Positions 48,135 to 58,213 of a stretch of DNA of 64,000 bases are shown one piece after another (within the stretch, counting starts at the first letter, position 1; the number at the start of each line of letters is the position of its first letter). Source of the DNA: Strix aluco (taxonomy: Eukaryota > Chordata > Aves > Strigiformes > Strigidae); contig NC_133970.1 in the NCBI RefSeq assembly GCF_031877795.1, forward strand, positions 48,862,828 to 48,926,827, in the 5' to 3' direction. The notes below the pieces were generated by a model. That model saw nothing but the letters and a program-made list of their open reading frames with translations, was not told where the DNA came from and did not search any database. The position numbers and the translations under genes were made by a program.

Positions 48135-48320
48135 ATACTCAACAGGAAAAAGCTTGCTATTAATATCTCCCATGCTTGTGTAGATGATAGCACTGTCTGA
48201 AACTCTATTGGGACCTTCTGCCTGAGTAGCTGCCATGACCTCTTCTTTAGAAGGTTTCTCATTAAATACATCTCTGTCAGAATCTGCACTCTTTACTAAA
48301 TCTGAACCAGAAGATAGAAA
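48135..48320 (-). pseudogene. PPWD1: PPWD1-derived exon (linker before the cyclophilin domain)
   Basis: On the minus strand an exon of 186 bp sits between a CTTCAG acceptor and a GTACCT donor. It encodes [20 protein letters not shown] and continues [27 protein letters not shown]. This matches the segment of PPWD1 that joins the WD-repeat part to the C-terminal peptidyl-prolyl isomerase. PPWD1 is a spliceosome-associated nuclear isomerase. This exon is fully open and much better preserved than the exons at 55-58 kb. No isomerase-domain exon could be found further left, so the gene is at least truncated within this window. Confidence 0.8.
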
Positions 48321-48737
48321 CTGAAGAACAAAAGAAGGTAACTGTTTGGATTTCTCTTTTTTTCCTTGTATTACGTACTGCTCCACACCTGAGACATCAG
48401 TGTGATTATTCTACCTGCTAAATACCCAACTAGATTTGAAATGTAGGCAGAGAATTCATAGACAGTCTATCATTGCATTTGTGTTGTGCATTATCAGCAT
48501 TTCCACAGTCACAAATTCCAGTGCAACTACATGCACATCCAATTAACCTTTTATAATCTCTCTGTTATCTTCTAAACTTTCTCCCCTATTCAACAGAAAG
48601 CTCACAGTAGTTCAGCATCTTTTCTTTAAAAAAGAGTGGAGAATATCAATGTGTTCAATTCAGAAAAAAACTGGCAGGTTTCATCACAAAACTTTTGGTT
48701 TCACTACAAAGTCAAACTAAATCCTCTTATTCCAATA
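48321..48737. other. Intron of the PPWD1 copy, left of ERV-C
   Basis: Non-coding sequence between the exon at 48.1-48.3 kb and the ERV-C target site. Confidence 0.6.
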
Positions 48738-48743
48738 CTGCAT

Positions 48744-49122
48744 TGTAGGGAGTGGCGTTTGGAAGATCTCGCGATGTACGGAAGGAATAGCTGTAGCCCT
48801 CCCTTGTTACGAGGTAAGGTGATGGATAGGCTTGTAATGTTAAGGGCACACCCACGAAGGAGGTACTTGGTGAATGTATATAGGTAAGATACACAGTTTA
48901 ATAAACGGACATTTTGTATCCATCATATTGGTGTTTGTACTGATGTCCCCGTGAAGGTCTTAACCTCCTGCAGCATTAGTCTGCGATCTGAGCGCCACTG
49001 ATATGTGGATTGGCAGGTTTAATGAGGCAGGCTAATTGTGGTGTTGCAGTATTAGTCTCTGCAACCTGAGCGCCACTGACACGTGGAGAGGCAGGTTCAA
49101 AGAGGCAGAGCTAACTGCAACA
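48744..49122 (+). repeat. ERV-C 5' LTR with duplicated U5
   Basis: A 379-bp LTR that starts TGTAGGGAGTGGCG. It contains AATAAACGG near 48,900. U5 carries two copies of an approximately 80-bp unit beginning GCAG(C/T)ATTAGTCT and including GAGCGCCACTGA; the 3' LTR has one. Confidence 0.9.
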
Positions 49123-49124
49123 AA

Positions 49125-49142
49125 TGGTGACCCCGACGTGAT
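49125..49142 (+). other. ERV-C primer-binding site, tRNA-Trp type
   Basis: TGGTGACCCCGACGTGAT is the tRNA-Trp primer site characteristic of avian alpharetroviruses. It starts two bases after the LTR's terminal CA. Confidence 0.92.
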
Positions 49143-49249
49143 TTACGACATGATTTTGGGAAGAGATAAGCTGTGGCAGTCAGTGGTGCACAGCAGGAGG
49201 TGAGGAGCTCTACGCAGGACGGGAGACTCCGCGGCGCGCCATAGATGTC

Positions 49250-49560
49250 ACAGTTAAGGTACTGAAAAGATGGGGTAAACAAAATAAGACTTCTATGAAG
49301 TCGAGAACATTAAAAGCAATGCTACAAAGATTGATAAGGCTCGGCGTTTTAGCAGAGCCGATAGACGGTATGAAGCCAGAGCTCTGGCCACAAATAGAGG
49401 CGGAGTTAGCAGAACAAGCGAAATTAGGAAAGCCGGAGCATTTAATGGCTTGGGGGCAGGCAAATGCGATGATGAAAGCTACCCCGGAGGAGCACTCAGC
49501 GAGCTCCGACGATGGGGCGGACCCCCAGAGGAGCACTCAGTGAGCTCCGACGATGGGGAG
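49250..49560 (+). pseudogene. gag: ERV-C gag matrix-like remnant
   Basis: An open stretch of roughly 95 codons. From the ATG at 49295 it reads MKSRTLKAMLQRLIRLGVLA and then PELWPQIEAEL. The helical, basic character and position after the primer site fit a retroviral matrix domain. It shifts frame near 49,500, and no capsid major homology region follows. Confidence 0.6.
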
Positions 49561-50479
49561 GGGGAAACCGAGGTGCGTAGGGGAGAATTAGCAGAAAAAT
49601 GGAAGGCGGACATGCAGCGTTGGGGGGCGGAGATGTGGGAGGCATTGGCCTGTCAACCTTGCACAGCCCGTGAGAAAGTGCTAGGCTTTGATGAAAAACA
49701 GGCCTTGCAAGAAAGATAAGAGGCTGTTGAGTTATGCCAAGGTGGCAGGGAAAAACAACAGACAGCTGCAACACTGAACTGTGGAAAAGTACTGAACCGC
49801 GAGAAGATGCTACCGCGAGAACAGCGCGTGATCAAGAGGGTGATTGGCCTGCAAGCGCAGAGTTGACGGCGGCGGCCCTGGGCCTTCCCAAGCCCCCCCC
49901 TCCAACGCCAGAAGCGGCAGTTTTTACAGAAGGTGCTGACGTTGGAATGCGACGTCCCTTGTCTGCCAAGACCACATAATCAATAAGCAATGGCTTTATA
50001 TATTCTTAACAGTGTTTTGATGTTTGCAGCGTTTATCATTTTATGTTGTGTGAGTAATAAGTGTAAGAGACCTCCTTGTGTGATTGTTTTGCGTGCATGA
50101 GACGCAGCCCAGCGGCAGCTGCGGAGTGTGGAGTTCTCTGACAGAGCACCTTAGTGCCCGCCTGCTGGGTCACTGGTGCTGCCTGTTTGTTCGGGCTCAG
50201 TGTTTTAAGTGTCACAGGTGAAATATCTCCTCTAGCAGGAGGCAGTAATTCTGTGTTCATTGTTGTCTTGAATTTAGGTGCATACTCTGTGGGGAGAGTG
50301 CACCTTTGTACCATCTGTCTAAGAAGGGTATTGTCATAAAAATTATCTACAACCTTACAGGGGTTGTTCGTTTTACCAGAGGTCAAACTTACTCAGCTTC
50401 TTTATTTTACTACAGCTGGGGTGACTCAGGATTTGGACCAGCACGTACCCCTCAAACATTTTGAGCTCAGACAGGGAGA

Positions 50480-51730
50480 CAAAGTCGACCTCTGATAAAA
50501 TGTAACCTCACTAAAGCCGAAGAATCTGCTGAACTGACAGGCATTTTACATACTGGTGCGGATGTGACTGTAATGTCTGTGAGCTTCGGTAACTCGAGTG
50601 CTTTTCAGGGTTGGTGGTCATGCTGTAACATTTCAAAGCAAAGATCTCATTCATGTAAGGAGCCCAGTAAACTGGGTAGCAACTATTTGTCCATTTATAT
50701 TAGAAACCCCTATTACCTTATGGGGTCGTGACTGTATGGCTCAATGGGGAACTCCAATTGGATCAAATTTGTCTTAATTGCCACTGCAGCACAGCCCACC
50801 CCTAAACCCACCCTGAGACTAACCTGGAAAACAGAATCACCTGTGTGGGTGGGTCAGTGGCCCTTGCCAAGGGAAAAGTTGTGCCACCTTAATGATTTAG
50901 TTCAGGAACAATTAAGTGCAGGACATATCATACCTACCACCAGTCCTTAGAACTACCTGGTGTTCATTATTTGAAACAAAAGTGGTAAATGGTGACTTTT
51001 ACATGATCTCCAACACATTAATGATGCCATGGAGGATATGGGTGCGTTACAGCCAGGAATGCCCTCCCCAACAATGATTCCCTGAAACTGGCATCTTGCA
51101 ATAATTGATCTAAAGGATTGGTATTTACCATTCCCTTGCATCCAGATGATGCACCTAAATTTGCATTTTCTGTTCCCAGTATTAATGTCAGTGAACCTGC
51201 AAGACGGTACCACTGGGTTTTTTTGCCACAAGGCATGAAAAATAGTCCCTCGATGTGTCAGTGGTTTGTTGCAAAGGCTTTGAGCCCTGTTAGAATACAG
51301 GTCCCCCAGGCTGTTATATATCATTATATGGATGACATCCTCATAGCAGCAGAAACACAGGAGATCATGGAAAAGGCTCTTGCTTTACCCAAAGACTCAG
51401 TATCTCAAATGGGGTGACAAATAGCACCTGAAAAGGTACAGAGATCATCACTGTGGCAGCACCTGGAGTGGAGAATTTGTGAACAGACCATTGTCCTGCA
51501 ACAGGTTAAACTTAAAACTGATGTTAAGACTTTAAATGATTTACAGAAACTGTTACGAGCTATAAATTGGATACAGCTGTTGTTGGGCCTAACTAATGAT
51601 GATCTGCATAGCTTGTTTGATATTTTGCGAGGAGATCCCTCACTGACATCACCCAGAGTACTTACAGAGAAAGCAAAACAAGATCTCCACCGGGTAGCTA
51701 ACGCCATCTCAGAAAGACAAGCATCGTGAT
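50480..51730 (+). pseudogene. pol: ERV-C protease and reverse transcriptase remnants
   Basis: Fragments in several frames with multiple stops. Protease is seen as LTGILHTGADVTVMS near 50,530-50,580, with His in place of the catalytic Asp. RT starts near 50,810 (LTWKTESPVWVGQWPLP). It continues through FAFSVPSINVSEPARRYHW and LPQGMKNSPSMCQ (51,150-51,260) to the YMDD active site in YHYMDDILIAAE near 51,320. The thumb and connection follow (LNDLQKLLRAINWIQLLLGL, 51,530-51,590). The sequence is class II retroviral in style and non-functional. Confidence 0.85.
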
Positions 51731-52230
51731 GTGTGCCCGGCCATCCGTATCAACTGATATTGTTTAATCCTTCAGGGCAGCCCTATGCTCTGCTGTTCAA
51801 TGGGATGAAACACTTAATGACCCTGTTGTTATTATTGAATGGATTTTTTTTTGTCACACCAAATGCACAAGATGGTCACTACTCATCCAGAAATGTTTGC
51901 CAAACTGATCATGAAAGGTGCCACCAATATTGCGTCACTTCTCGTCGCAGATACCAGATCAACAAGAAGTCCAGGGCAGGGTTCAAGTCCTGGAAAGTGG
52001 TAATTGGGAAGGACCATATCCTTTAATAACCTGGGGAAGAGGTTATGCTTGTGTTTTCACAGGTCACAGTCCCGGTGGTTACCAGCAAGCTGTGTGTGAC
52101 CACACCCGAGGCGTGAGAGGCAGCTTTTGGTGGACACCCAGGAGCCGGCTGTGGGTGCTGTGGGTGCCCCTGTGCCAACAGTTTGCAATCTCTTCAGCTG
52201 ATCATTTAAGCAGAATGTATGGGTAATGCT
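51731..52230 (+). pseudogene. ERV-C connection fragment joined to integrase C-terminus-like sequence
   Basis: It begins with RT connection-like YQLILFNPSGQPYALLF, then decays. Near 51,985-52,060 it reads VLESGNWEGPYPLITWGRGY, which resembles the DNA-binding C-terminal domain of class II integrases. That domain should lie downstream of RNase H and the integrase core, but here it lies upstream of both, so this part of the provirus is rearranged. Confidence 0.5.
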
Positions 52231-52319
52231 TGCTGCTGCAATAGGACAAAATATCTCGGTCCTTAATCACACTATGGTTGCCAACTCTTTTAAGAGAAAA
52301 TGCTGACAGTAATTGTAAC

Positions 52320-52930
52320 TCCTTGATGAAATATATAAACTTATTAGTCACCAGTAAAAGATGTAGCTTAGATAAAATGTAGTTATTAATAAGGATGGAA
52401 TGCTGTAAGAATGTGTGTATTTAAGTTCCTTGTTTAGCAGTATCACGAAGCAGGACCCCAAGTGTTCAACCTTATTAGAAACTCCCTTGGTTTTCCCCCT
52501 TGAGTGGTGGCCAGGCTCTGGGTGGAACCCAACAGGAGGATGAAATCAGATGTTTCCGCTCAAAGAAAATTGCCAGTTATTTTGGCCTGCTGATTTAGAT
52601 ATATGAGGCTGGACCTGCTTGCAGCGATGTTGGATGCCTCACCTACGGATGGACGCATCGCGTAGGATTTCCGGTTTGTGAGGAAGGGCACTCTAAATTC
52701 TCGCTGCATCCAGGGTTCCCCAGCAATTGCGGATCTGAATGTTAGTACCCCATTAAGTAAGTGTGCTATTCCGTATTTTCCTTATTGTTTATTTTTGTAG
52801 TATTTAGTCATATCCCTCAAAGTAGTGAAATTAGCCTACTCTTTTAACTAGTAACTGTAACTACTGTATTGTTTCTAGCCTTCTGTGGAACTATTTTGAG
52901 TATGCTGCATTTTTTGAAGTTTCCCTAACC
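52320..52930 (+). mobile_element. Diverged family-B-like LTR inside ERV-C
   Basis: Homologous to LTR-B1 and LTR-B2 from about GAAACTCCCTTGGTTTT (near 52,478) through the GGCCAGGCTCTGGG block, the CTGATTTAGATATATGAGGCTG block and the CGCGTAGGATTTCC motif, to about 52,850. It is much more diverged from the other two than they are from each other. The ends are approximate; I found no clear target duplication. Confidence 0.65.
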
Positions 52931-52946
52931 CTTAATTCATAAAGTC

Positions 52947-53820
52947 TTGAAACAAGTGTTGCAGGTGCTGCTGCAAAACAAAGAAAAGAGGATGTGGACT
53001 CAGACTAACAAATCTGTACAATGGTTAGAGGCCAAAGCAGTCCAAATGGCACTCCAGCAAGAGGCAGAGAATCCTGTTAATATTGTTACAGACTCTTTAT
53101 ATGTTTATAAACTTGTACACAAAATGGCAACAGTAGGATTTGTGCAGACGGAAGTGTCGACCTTACTTTATGAAGCTCTACAACAGCGCATAGGGCAGGC
53201 CTTTATTACACATGTGAATAGTCACCAATCCCTACCAGGTCCGATTGTAGAAGGCAATCATAAGGCTGACCAAGCGGCACGGGGTGTGTGGTCATTGGGC
53301 GCCGCAAAGAGTTTACATGCCTTTTTACACCTTGGAGCAAAAGCCTTAGCAAAAACATGTCATATTTCTCTGTCACAAGCAAGAAACATAGTGGCACTTT
53401 GTCCCTACTGTCAAAAAGGCCAACTGTGGGAGGCAGGTGTCAATCCACGGGGGTCTCTCTTCCAATCAGATATGGCAAACTGATGTAACAACATGTGAAT
53501 TGTTAAAACCAAATAAGTATCTCATAGTAACCATTGACACCTTTAGCTCTACAATATTAGCCACAATGGCTCGTAAGCAAACAGCCAGACACACTATTGT
53601 TCATTGGGAGGGCGTTATCGCCTTGTTAGGGAAGCCACAAGAGATCAAAACAGATAACGGCCCTTGTTTTGTTGCTAGACGCACAAAAGAATGGTGTGCA
53701 TTGTGGGACATCAAATTAGTACACGGCCTTCCTTATAACAGTCAAGGACAAGCGATAGTGGAACGTGCACATCGCACCCTGAAAGCAAAGCTCCAACAGC
53801 ATGGGGAGGGGGAAATGTAG
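52947..53820 (+). pseudogene. pol: ERV-C RNase H and integrase core remnants
   Basis: Frame 52,947-53,483 (178 codons) covers the RNase H end (IVTDSLYVYKLV, HVNSHQSLPGPIVEGNHKAD) and the integrase zinc domain, including CPYCQKG. A frameshift near 53,450 moves the protein to frame 53,437-53,820, which has the integrase core: Asp in WQTDV, Asp in IKTDNGPCF, and Glu in IVERAHRTLK. The final stop TAG (53,818-53,820) is supplied by the first bases of the 3' LTR. The integrase C-terminal domain and env are absent after the core. Confidence 0.88.
53801..53815 (+). other. ERV-C polypurine tract
   Basis: ATGGGGAGGGGGAAA directly precedes the TG of the 3' LTR. Confidence 0.8.
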
Positions 53821-54114
53821 GGAGTGGCGTTCGGAAGATCTCGCGATGTACGGAAGGAATAGCTGTAGCCCTCCCTTGTTACGAGGTAAGGTGATGGACA
53901 GGCTTGTAATGTTAAGGGCACACCCACGAAGGAGGTACTTGGTGAATGTATATAGGTGAGATACACAGTTTAATAAACGGACATTTTGTATCCATCATAT
54001 TGGTGTTTGTACTGATGTCCCCGTGAAGGTCTTAACCTCCTGCAGCATTAGTCTGCGATCTGAGCGCCACTGATATGTGGGAGGCAGGTTTAAAGAGGCA
54101 GGCTAATTGCGGCA
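53816..54114 (+). repeat. ERV-C 3' LTR
   Basis: A 299-bp LTR that begins TGTAGGGAGTGGCG and ends ATTGCGGCA. It has a single U5 unit. The 6-bp duplication CTGCAT follows. Confidence 0.92.
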
Positions 54115-54120
54115 CTGCAT

Positions 54121-55096
54121 TAATACAAAACTATAGAAAACCAGCAAATTTAACCCAAAACAGGAGAAATCTCAGAAATGTAACTTTTATAGTACTTCTT
54201 AAAGGAGCAAATCATACAATAAATATCAGAATACACAAGCATCCACATAAATGAGTACACTTACATATCAAATGTCAGTCACTAATTTTTGGTATGCATT
54301 CATTTGCCATATAGTCATGTTTTCTCTAACAGCAAGTAATGTTTTCAGATTTTGTCTAACTTTTCTTCCTTGTCAAATTGTTCAGAATAGTATATTCCAT
54401 TATGTACTATATACTAACCACACAAAGGTTTAGAAAGTATACTATCTTGCTCCAACTACATTCAAATTCAAGCACAAGTAACAACAGACAGACTGACCTC
54501 TAACCTCTATGGTGCTTACATACCAGATCAACTAATAGCTACTCCAGAATTGCTTGTCTGTTTGGCTTATTCATTGCATCTCATCTAAAATCTAAACTGT
54601 GAGCATGAAGAAGACTGCTGTCTTTGTTACTTACCCATAATGCACTTAGTAGCAAGATGCTACTCTGAATTTAATTATTTTTATTATATATTTTATACAT
54701 ACAGTTAATTATTGTTTCTTTATCAGTATAACATCTGGTTAGGTTCGTGGGTTTTTTTAAATGTTCTTCTTTAAGCTTCTTAAACTAGACCAAAAGCTTA
54801 TACCCTTCTCAGAGAACTACAATTTAGACAGCCAAAAATATCCAAGTTTTTTTAACTGCTTGAGCAACAGTGAAATAAATAAAGACTACAAAGCTATTTC
54901 TAGTCAATTTCTGGATTGTTCAAGCTAAAAGTTTTAGAATATACTTCCAATTTAAAGGGATGCCTCTGGAAAAGTTGTGTTTGCAAACACTCAAGACAAA
55001 AAGTACTGGAAATGCACAAGGAGGAAACTGAAAAATAATACAGAGAAAACATCAATACAAGAATGGCGTTACTTAAAGAAAAATCACATACACCAC
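54121..55096. other. Intron of the PPWD1 copy, right of ERV-C
   Basis: AT-rich, non-coding; nothing else recognised. Confidence 0.6.
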
Positions 55097-55283
55097 GTAA
55101 AACCTATTTTTTTTATAAGCCGTGCAAATTACTGTCAGATCTGCTTGGATATTATGGAGAATAGGGCTTTTGGATGCCTTCATCTCTATAGTGATTGCAG
55201 CACGATGTTTCTTTGCTACTCCTGAGAGCGAAGCTAGTTGCATCGCTCTTGATGTTCTTTTGTTTTCCAAGATACAGATATAC
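55097..55283 (-). pseudogene. PPWD1: PPWD1-derived exon (last WD-repeat region)
   Basis: A 187-bp exon between a CTTCAG acceptor and a non-consensus GTGGTG donor on the minus strand. The recognisable part is [20 protein letters not shown] followed by [19 protein letters not shown], a conserved PPWD1 block. Near its start the sequence shows a one-base loss followed about 25 bases later by a one-base gain, so some twelve residues are read out of the family's frame before alignment resumes. Confidence 0.85.
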
Positions 55284-55785
55284 CTGAAGTACAAGATGTA
55301 AAAAGATGTAACTACTGTTAGCTGCTCAGTTAGAGAATGTCTCCTTTCTGACTGCAAGAGACTCAAAGCAAAATTCCAAAAGCCTCTTGAAATATTTTTT
55401 TACTAATTGTTTTTATAATGCTTCTCTAGTCAAACTTGCTACATAATTTACTAGTCAGCCTCCCTATCCAGTAAAATCCCAACCTCATGATCCACATTCA
55501 CTTCGTTATCACATCCAATTAGCCAGAGATGACTTGATGACACATTTTTAATACGAATATGCTTGCCATATTTTCTCCTCATTTTCTAAGCTTTAAACTG
55601 CAACGACTCATTACTAAGCATGGGAATATCTTATCTACAGTCTAATTTAAGGATCCCAAATAACAACAACAAAAAAAGATTAGAGACACCCACAGACATA
55701 TCAAATTTTAAATATACTATAAATTTAACTGAATATAGATTTTGAAACAAATATATTTATCTCCATATGTCTCACTGGAACTTAC
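55284..55785. other. Intron of the PPWD1 copy
   Basis: Non-coding AT-rich sequence between two PPWD1-derived exons. Confidence 0.6.
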
Positions 55786-55976
55786 CTGTTAGTCTCTACA
55801 TTTATGACCTTAATGCCCAACATTGTTCCATAGAGAATGGAGTGTCCAGTTTTATCAAAAATTATATTAATTAATCTTACTGTGTTCACTTTCTCCAGCT
55901 CATGCTCAACTGCCATGCATCAGCCAAACTCCATGCCTGGTAGTTGCTGTCTCATCTGTTGAAGTTCAGTAAACAT
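55786..55976 (-). pseudogene. PPWD1: PPWD1-derived exon (MFTELQQMRQQ region)
   Basis: A 191-bp minus-strand exon with a strong polypyrimidine tract and TTTAG acceptor, and a consensus CAG|GTAAGT donor. It encodes MFTELQQMRQQLPGMEFG, then an in-frame TGA at 55920-55922. It then continues in the same frame with [20 protein letters not shown] and [15 protein letters not shown], a clear PPWD1 match. The stop disables the product, while splice signals remain intact. Confidence 0.88.
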
Positions 55977-56360
55977 CTAAAGAAAAAAAAAAAAATCACT
56001 GTTATATGAACACATTTTAAACTTTTGACCCAGCAAAACACCAATCCACATGCTTAGAAAACACAGAATTCAAGTGAGACTACTCCACTCAAACTTATCA
56101 GAAGAATTAAAATAAATACAAGTAATATTAGCTTTATTTTAATGACCTAATAGCCATGTTGTAGTAGTAGGCTCAAGCAAAGAAAGAAAAGTGTGTAGCT
56201 GTCTAAAAGTTCTTAGAAGATTACAGATTTAATTATTTTCATTGTTATGATGTTATTTGAAATGGGCATTTTCCCTAATTGCTTTCTAGTTAAAGGAAAT
56301 CTAGCAGTATGAAAACACAGATGAAAATCAACAACTCAGTTTCACTGCATAACTAACATA
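55977..56360. other. Intron of the PPWD1 copy
   Basis: Non-coding; includes the acceptor polypyrimidine tract on the minus strand. It ends at the target site of LTR-F. Confidence 0.6.
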
Positions 56361-56365
56361 AATTA

Positions 56366-57348
56366 TATGTTGGGTTTTTGTGTGTGGCAGGGTTTTGGTA
56401 GCAGGGGAGGGGGCTACAGCAGTGGCCCCTGTCAGAAGCTGCTCGAAGCTCCCCCGGCTCCGATTTGGACCCACCTCTGGGCAAGGCCAAGCCAATTAGC
56501 GACGGTGGCTGCGCCTCTGCGGTACCGTATTTAAGAAGGGGAATCTGGGAGGGGGTGGGGATTTGTGAGGAGGGGTTATGAGAAGGACACCTTTGCAAAC
56601 GCCAAGGTCAGTGGGAGGAAGGAGAAGGAAGGGGGGGAGGTGTGCCAGAACAGAGCGCCCCCATGTATCCTGTGGTGAGAGGGCAGGACCACCCCCCTGT
56701 GATCCATGGAGGTCACCGGAGGAGCAGAGATTCTCCTGCAGCCTGTGGGGAACCCCCAGGACTCTGTGGGGAAAAGCAGCCCCTGCTGTTGTAGTTTGGC
56801 ACTGGGAGGTGCAACACGTGGGAGTGACCCACACCAGAGCATCTTGAGAAGAATGTATCCCCTGGGGAGGAATCATGGCAGAGTTTGTGGAGGACTGTCT
56901 CCTGTGGGAGAGACACCACGTGGAGCAGGGAGTGGAATGCAGAAGAGTGCTCTTTCCCCCACCTTGGAGGAGGAAGAGGCAGACTGACTGCACCCCCCCA
57001 TCCCCATTCCCTGTGCTGCTAGGGGAGGAGGTCGCAATATCGGGAACAAAGTGAGCTCAGGAAGAAGAGAGGGGTGGGGGGAGGTGTTTTTAAGATGTGG
57101 TAACACTTCTCACTGTCCCACTCTGTCTGTTAAGTGTCATTATCATTAGTGTTATTGAATTAAAGTGATGTCCTTTTTCTTACCCAACAAGCCTGTCTTG
57201 CCTGTTACCTTTAGTGGGTGAGCCACCCCTCTCTGTCCTTCTCTGGATGAAGCCTTTTGCTTCATTTTCTCCTTCCCAGCACTGGGGGGGAAGAGATGAG
57301 TGAACAGCTGCGTGATGCTCAGTTGCTCTCTGGGCTCAAACCATGACA
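56366..57348 (+). mobile_element. Solo LTR, family F (ERV-L type)
   Basis: A 983-bp LTR flanked by perfect 5-bp duplications AATTA (56361-56365 and 57349-57353). By these duplications it begins TATGTTGGGTTTTTG rather than with TG, and it ends AAACCATGACA. GC-rich U3 and an AATTAAAG signal near 57,157 are present. The long GC-rich frames inside it are not genes. It lies within a PPWD1 intron. Confidence 0.87.
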
Positions 57349-57532
57349 AATTAGTAAGAATTAATTTTGGGGCAAAGCAATACAAGAAGCAAGGAAGAAA
57401 ACATGGAAAAAATTTTCTTCAAGAAAAATATAGCAGTAAAGCTCAGCTTTAGAAACAGATGATAACATAGGTGAATGTGCTGGTAAATAAATTCAAATAA
57501 CTAGAGAAAGAGAGAATCAAGACCAAACTCAC

Positions 57533-57923
57533 ACTCAGAGATTCAAAGACTTTCATGACCTTTCCCATCAAAAAAATGGAAAAACTTATACTGGATGGGT
57601 AAGCCTTGCATTTAGCAAATTCATATAGATCAGCATCTGTTTTGTACTCCCAGTTCACATTCTTGGGAAATTTATATTTGTGAGGAGTACCAGTCCAGTA
57701 CTCAATCATTCCAGATTTGGCAGAAGACATTACTACTTTGTAGATAGGGTTTAACCATATCTGAGTAAGAGAGGATATATGGAGTTTATCACAAACATGA
57801 AATGGCTGGTTATTTCCTCATCCATCATATATGAATATTTTTCCTGTGCTCTTCTCAGATGTTGCAACAGAAGATATGGCATGTCCAGGGCATTATATCC
57901 ATTCACAATGGTCAGGGTAGTAG
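57533..57923 (-). pseudogene. PPWD1: PPWD1-derived exon (WD-repeat region) with stops and deletion
   Basis: A 391-bp minus-strand exon with a TTGTTGCAG acceptor and GTGAGT donor. Recognisable blocks are HCEWI, SEKSTGKIFIYDG, NNQPFH, SGMIEYW and [20 protein letters not shown], in PPWD1 order. There is an in-frame TAA at 57893-57895 and TGA at 57818-57820. Toward the 3' end a stretch of about 19 residues expected between ISFS and the MGKVMKVF block is missing. The exon cannot encode a working WD-repeat propeller. Confidence 0.88.
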
Positions 57924-58208
57924 CTGCAACAAAGAGTGGAAGGGAAAAAAAAAGAAAAAAAAAAAAGAAATAAGAACAGGTTTTACTTAGATAAAAATAG
58001 AGTTACACTATAAACTTGAAATCAAATATCAGAAGCAAATTTTGAACTTTATTTACTAGTCTTGCTGATATATGTCTTGCTAAAATTCAACGATGTTATA
58101 ACCAAGCTTTTCCAAACAACACAAATCAGTGGATGTACAACAATTTCTGTTGCTCCCATATTGTTTCATAAAGAGACTATGACAGAAAGCAGAGGTAGAA
58201 GAAGGTGG
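57924..58208. other. Intron or upstream part of the PPWD1 copy
   Basis: A-rich low complexity near 57,945-57,970. No further PPWD1 exon was recognised here. Confidence 0.5.
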
Positions 58209-58213
58209 ATATA

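Larger units (their letters stand above)
48744..54114 (+). mobile_element. ERV-C: rearranged alpharetrovirus-like (class II) provirus
   Basis: A 5.4-kb provirus with perfect 6-bp target duplications CTGCAT (48738-48743 and 54115-54120). It has TG...CA LTRs, a tRNA-Trp primer site, a gag matrix-like remnant, pol fragments and a polypurine tract. The LTRs differ at about three positions over the 265 bp they align, apart from a duplication in the 5' copy. Capsid and most of env are missing, pol segments are out of order, and a family-B-like LTR lies inside. It occupies an intron of the PPWD1 copy in antisense orientation. Confidence 0.9.

Noticed and set aside
56496..56993. 165-codon frame and overlapping frames near 56.5-57.1 kb
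   Set aside because: Entirely inside solo LTR-F, whose GC-rich U3 creates open frames on both strands.
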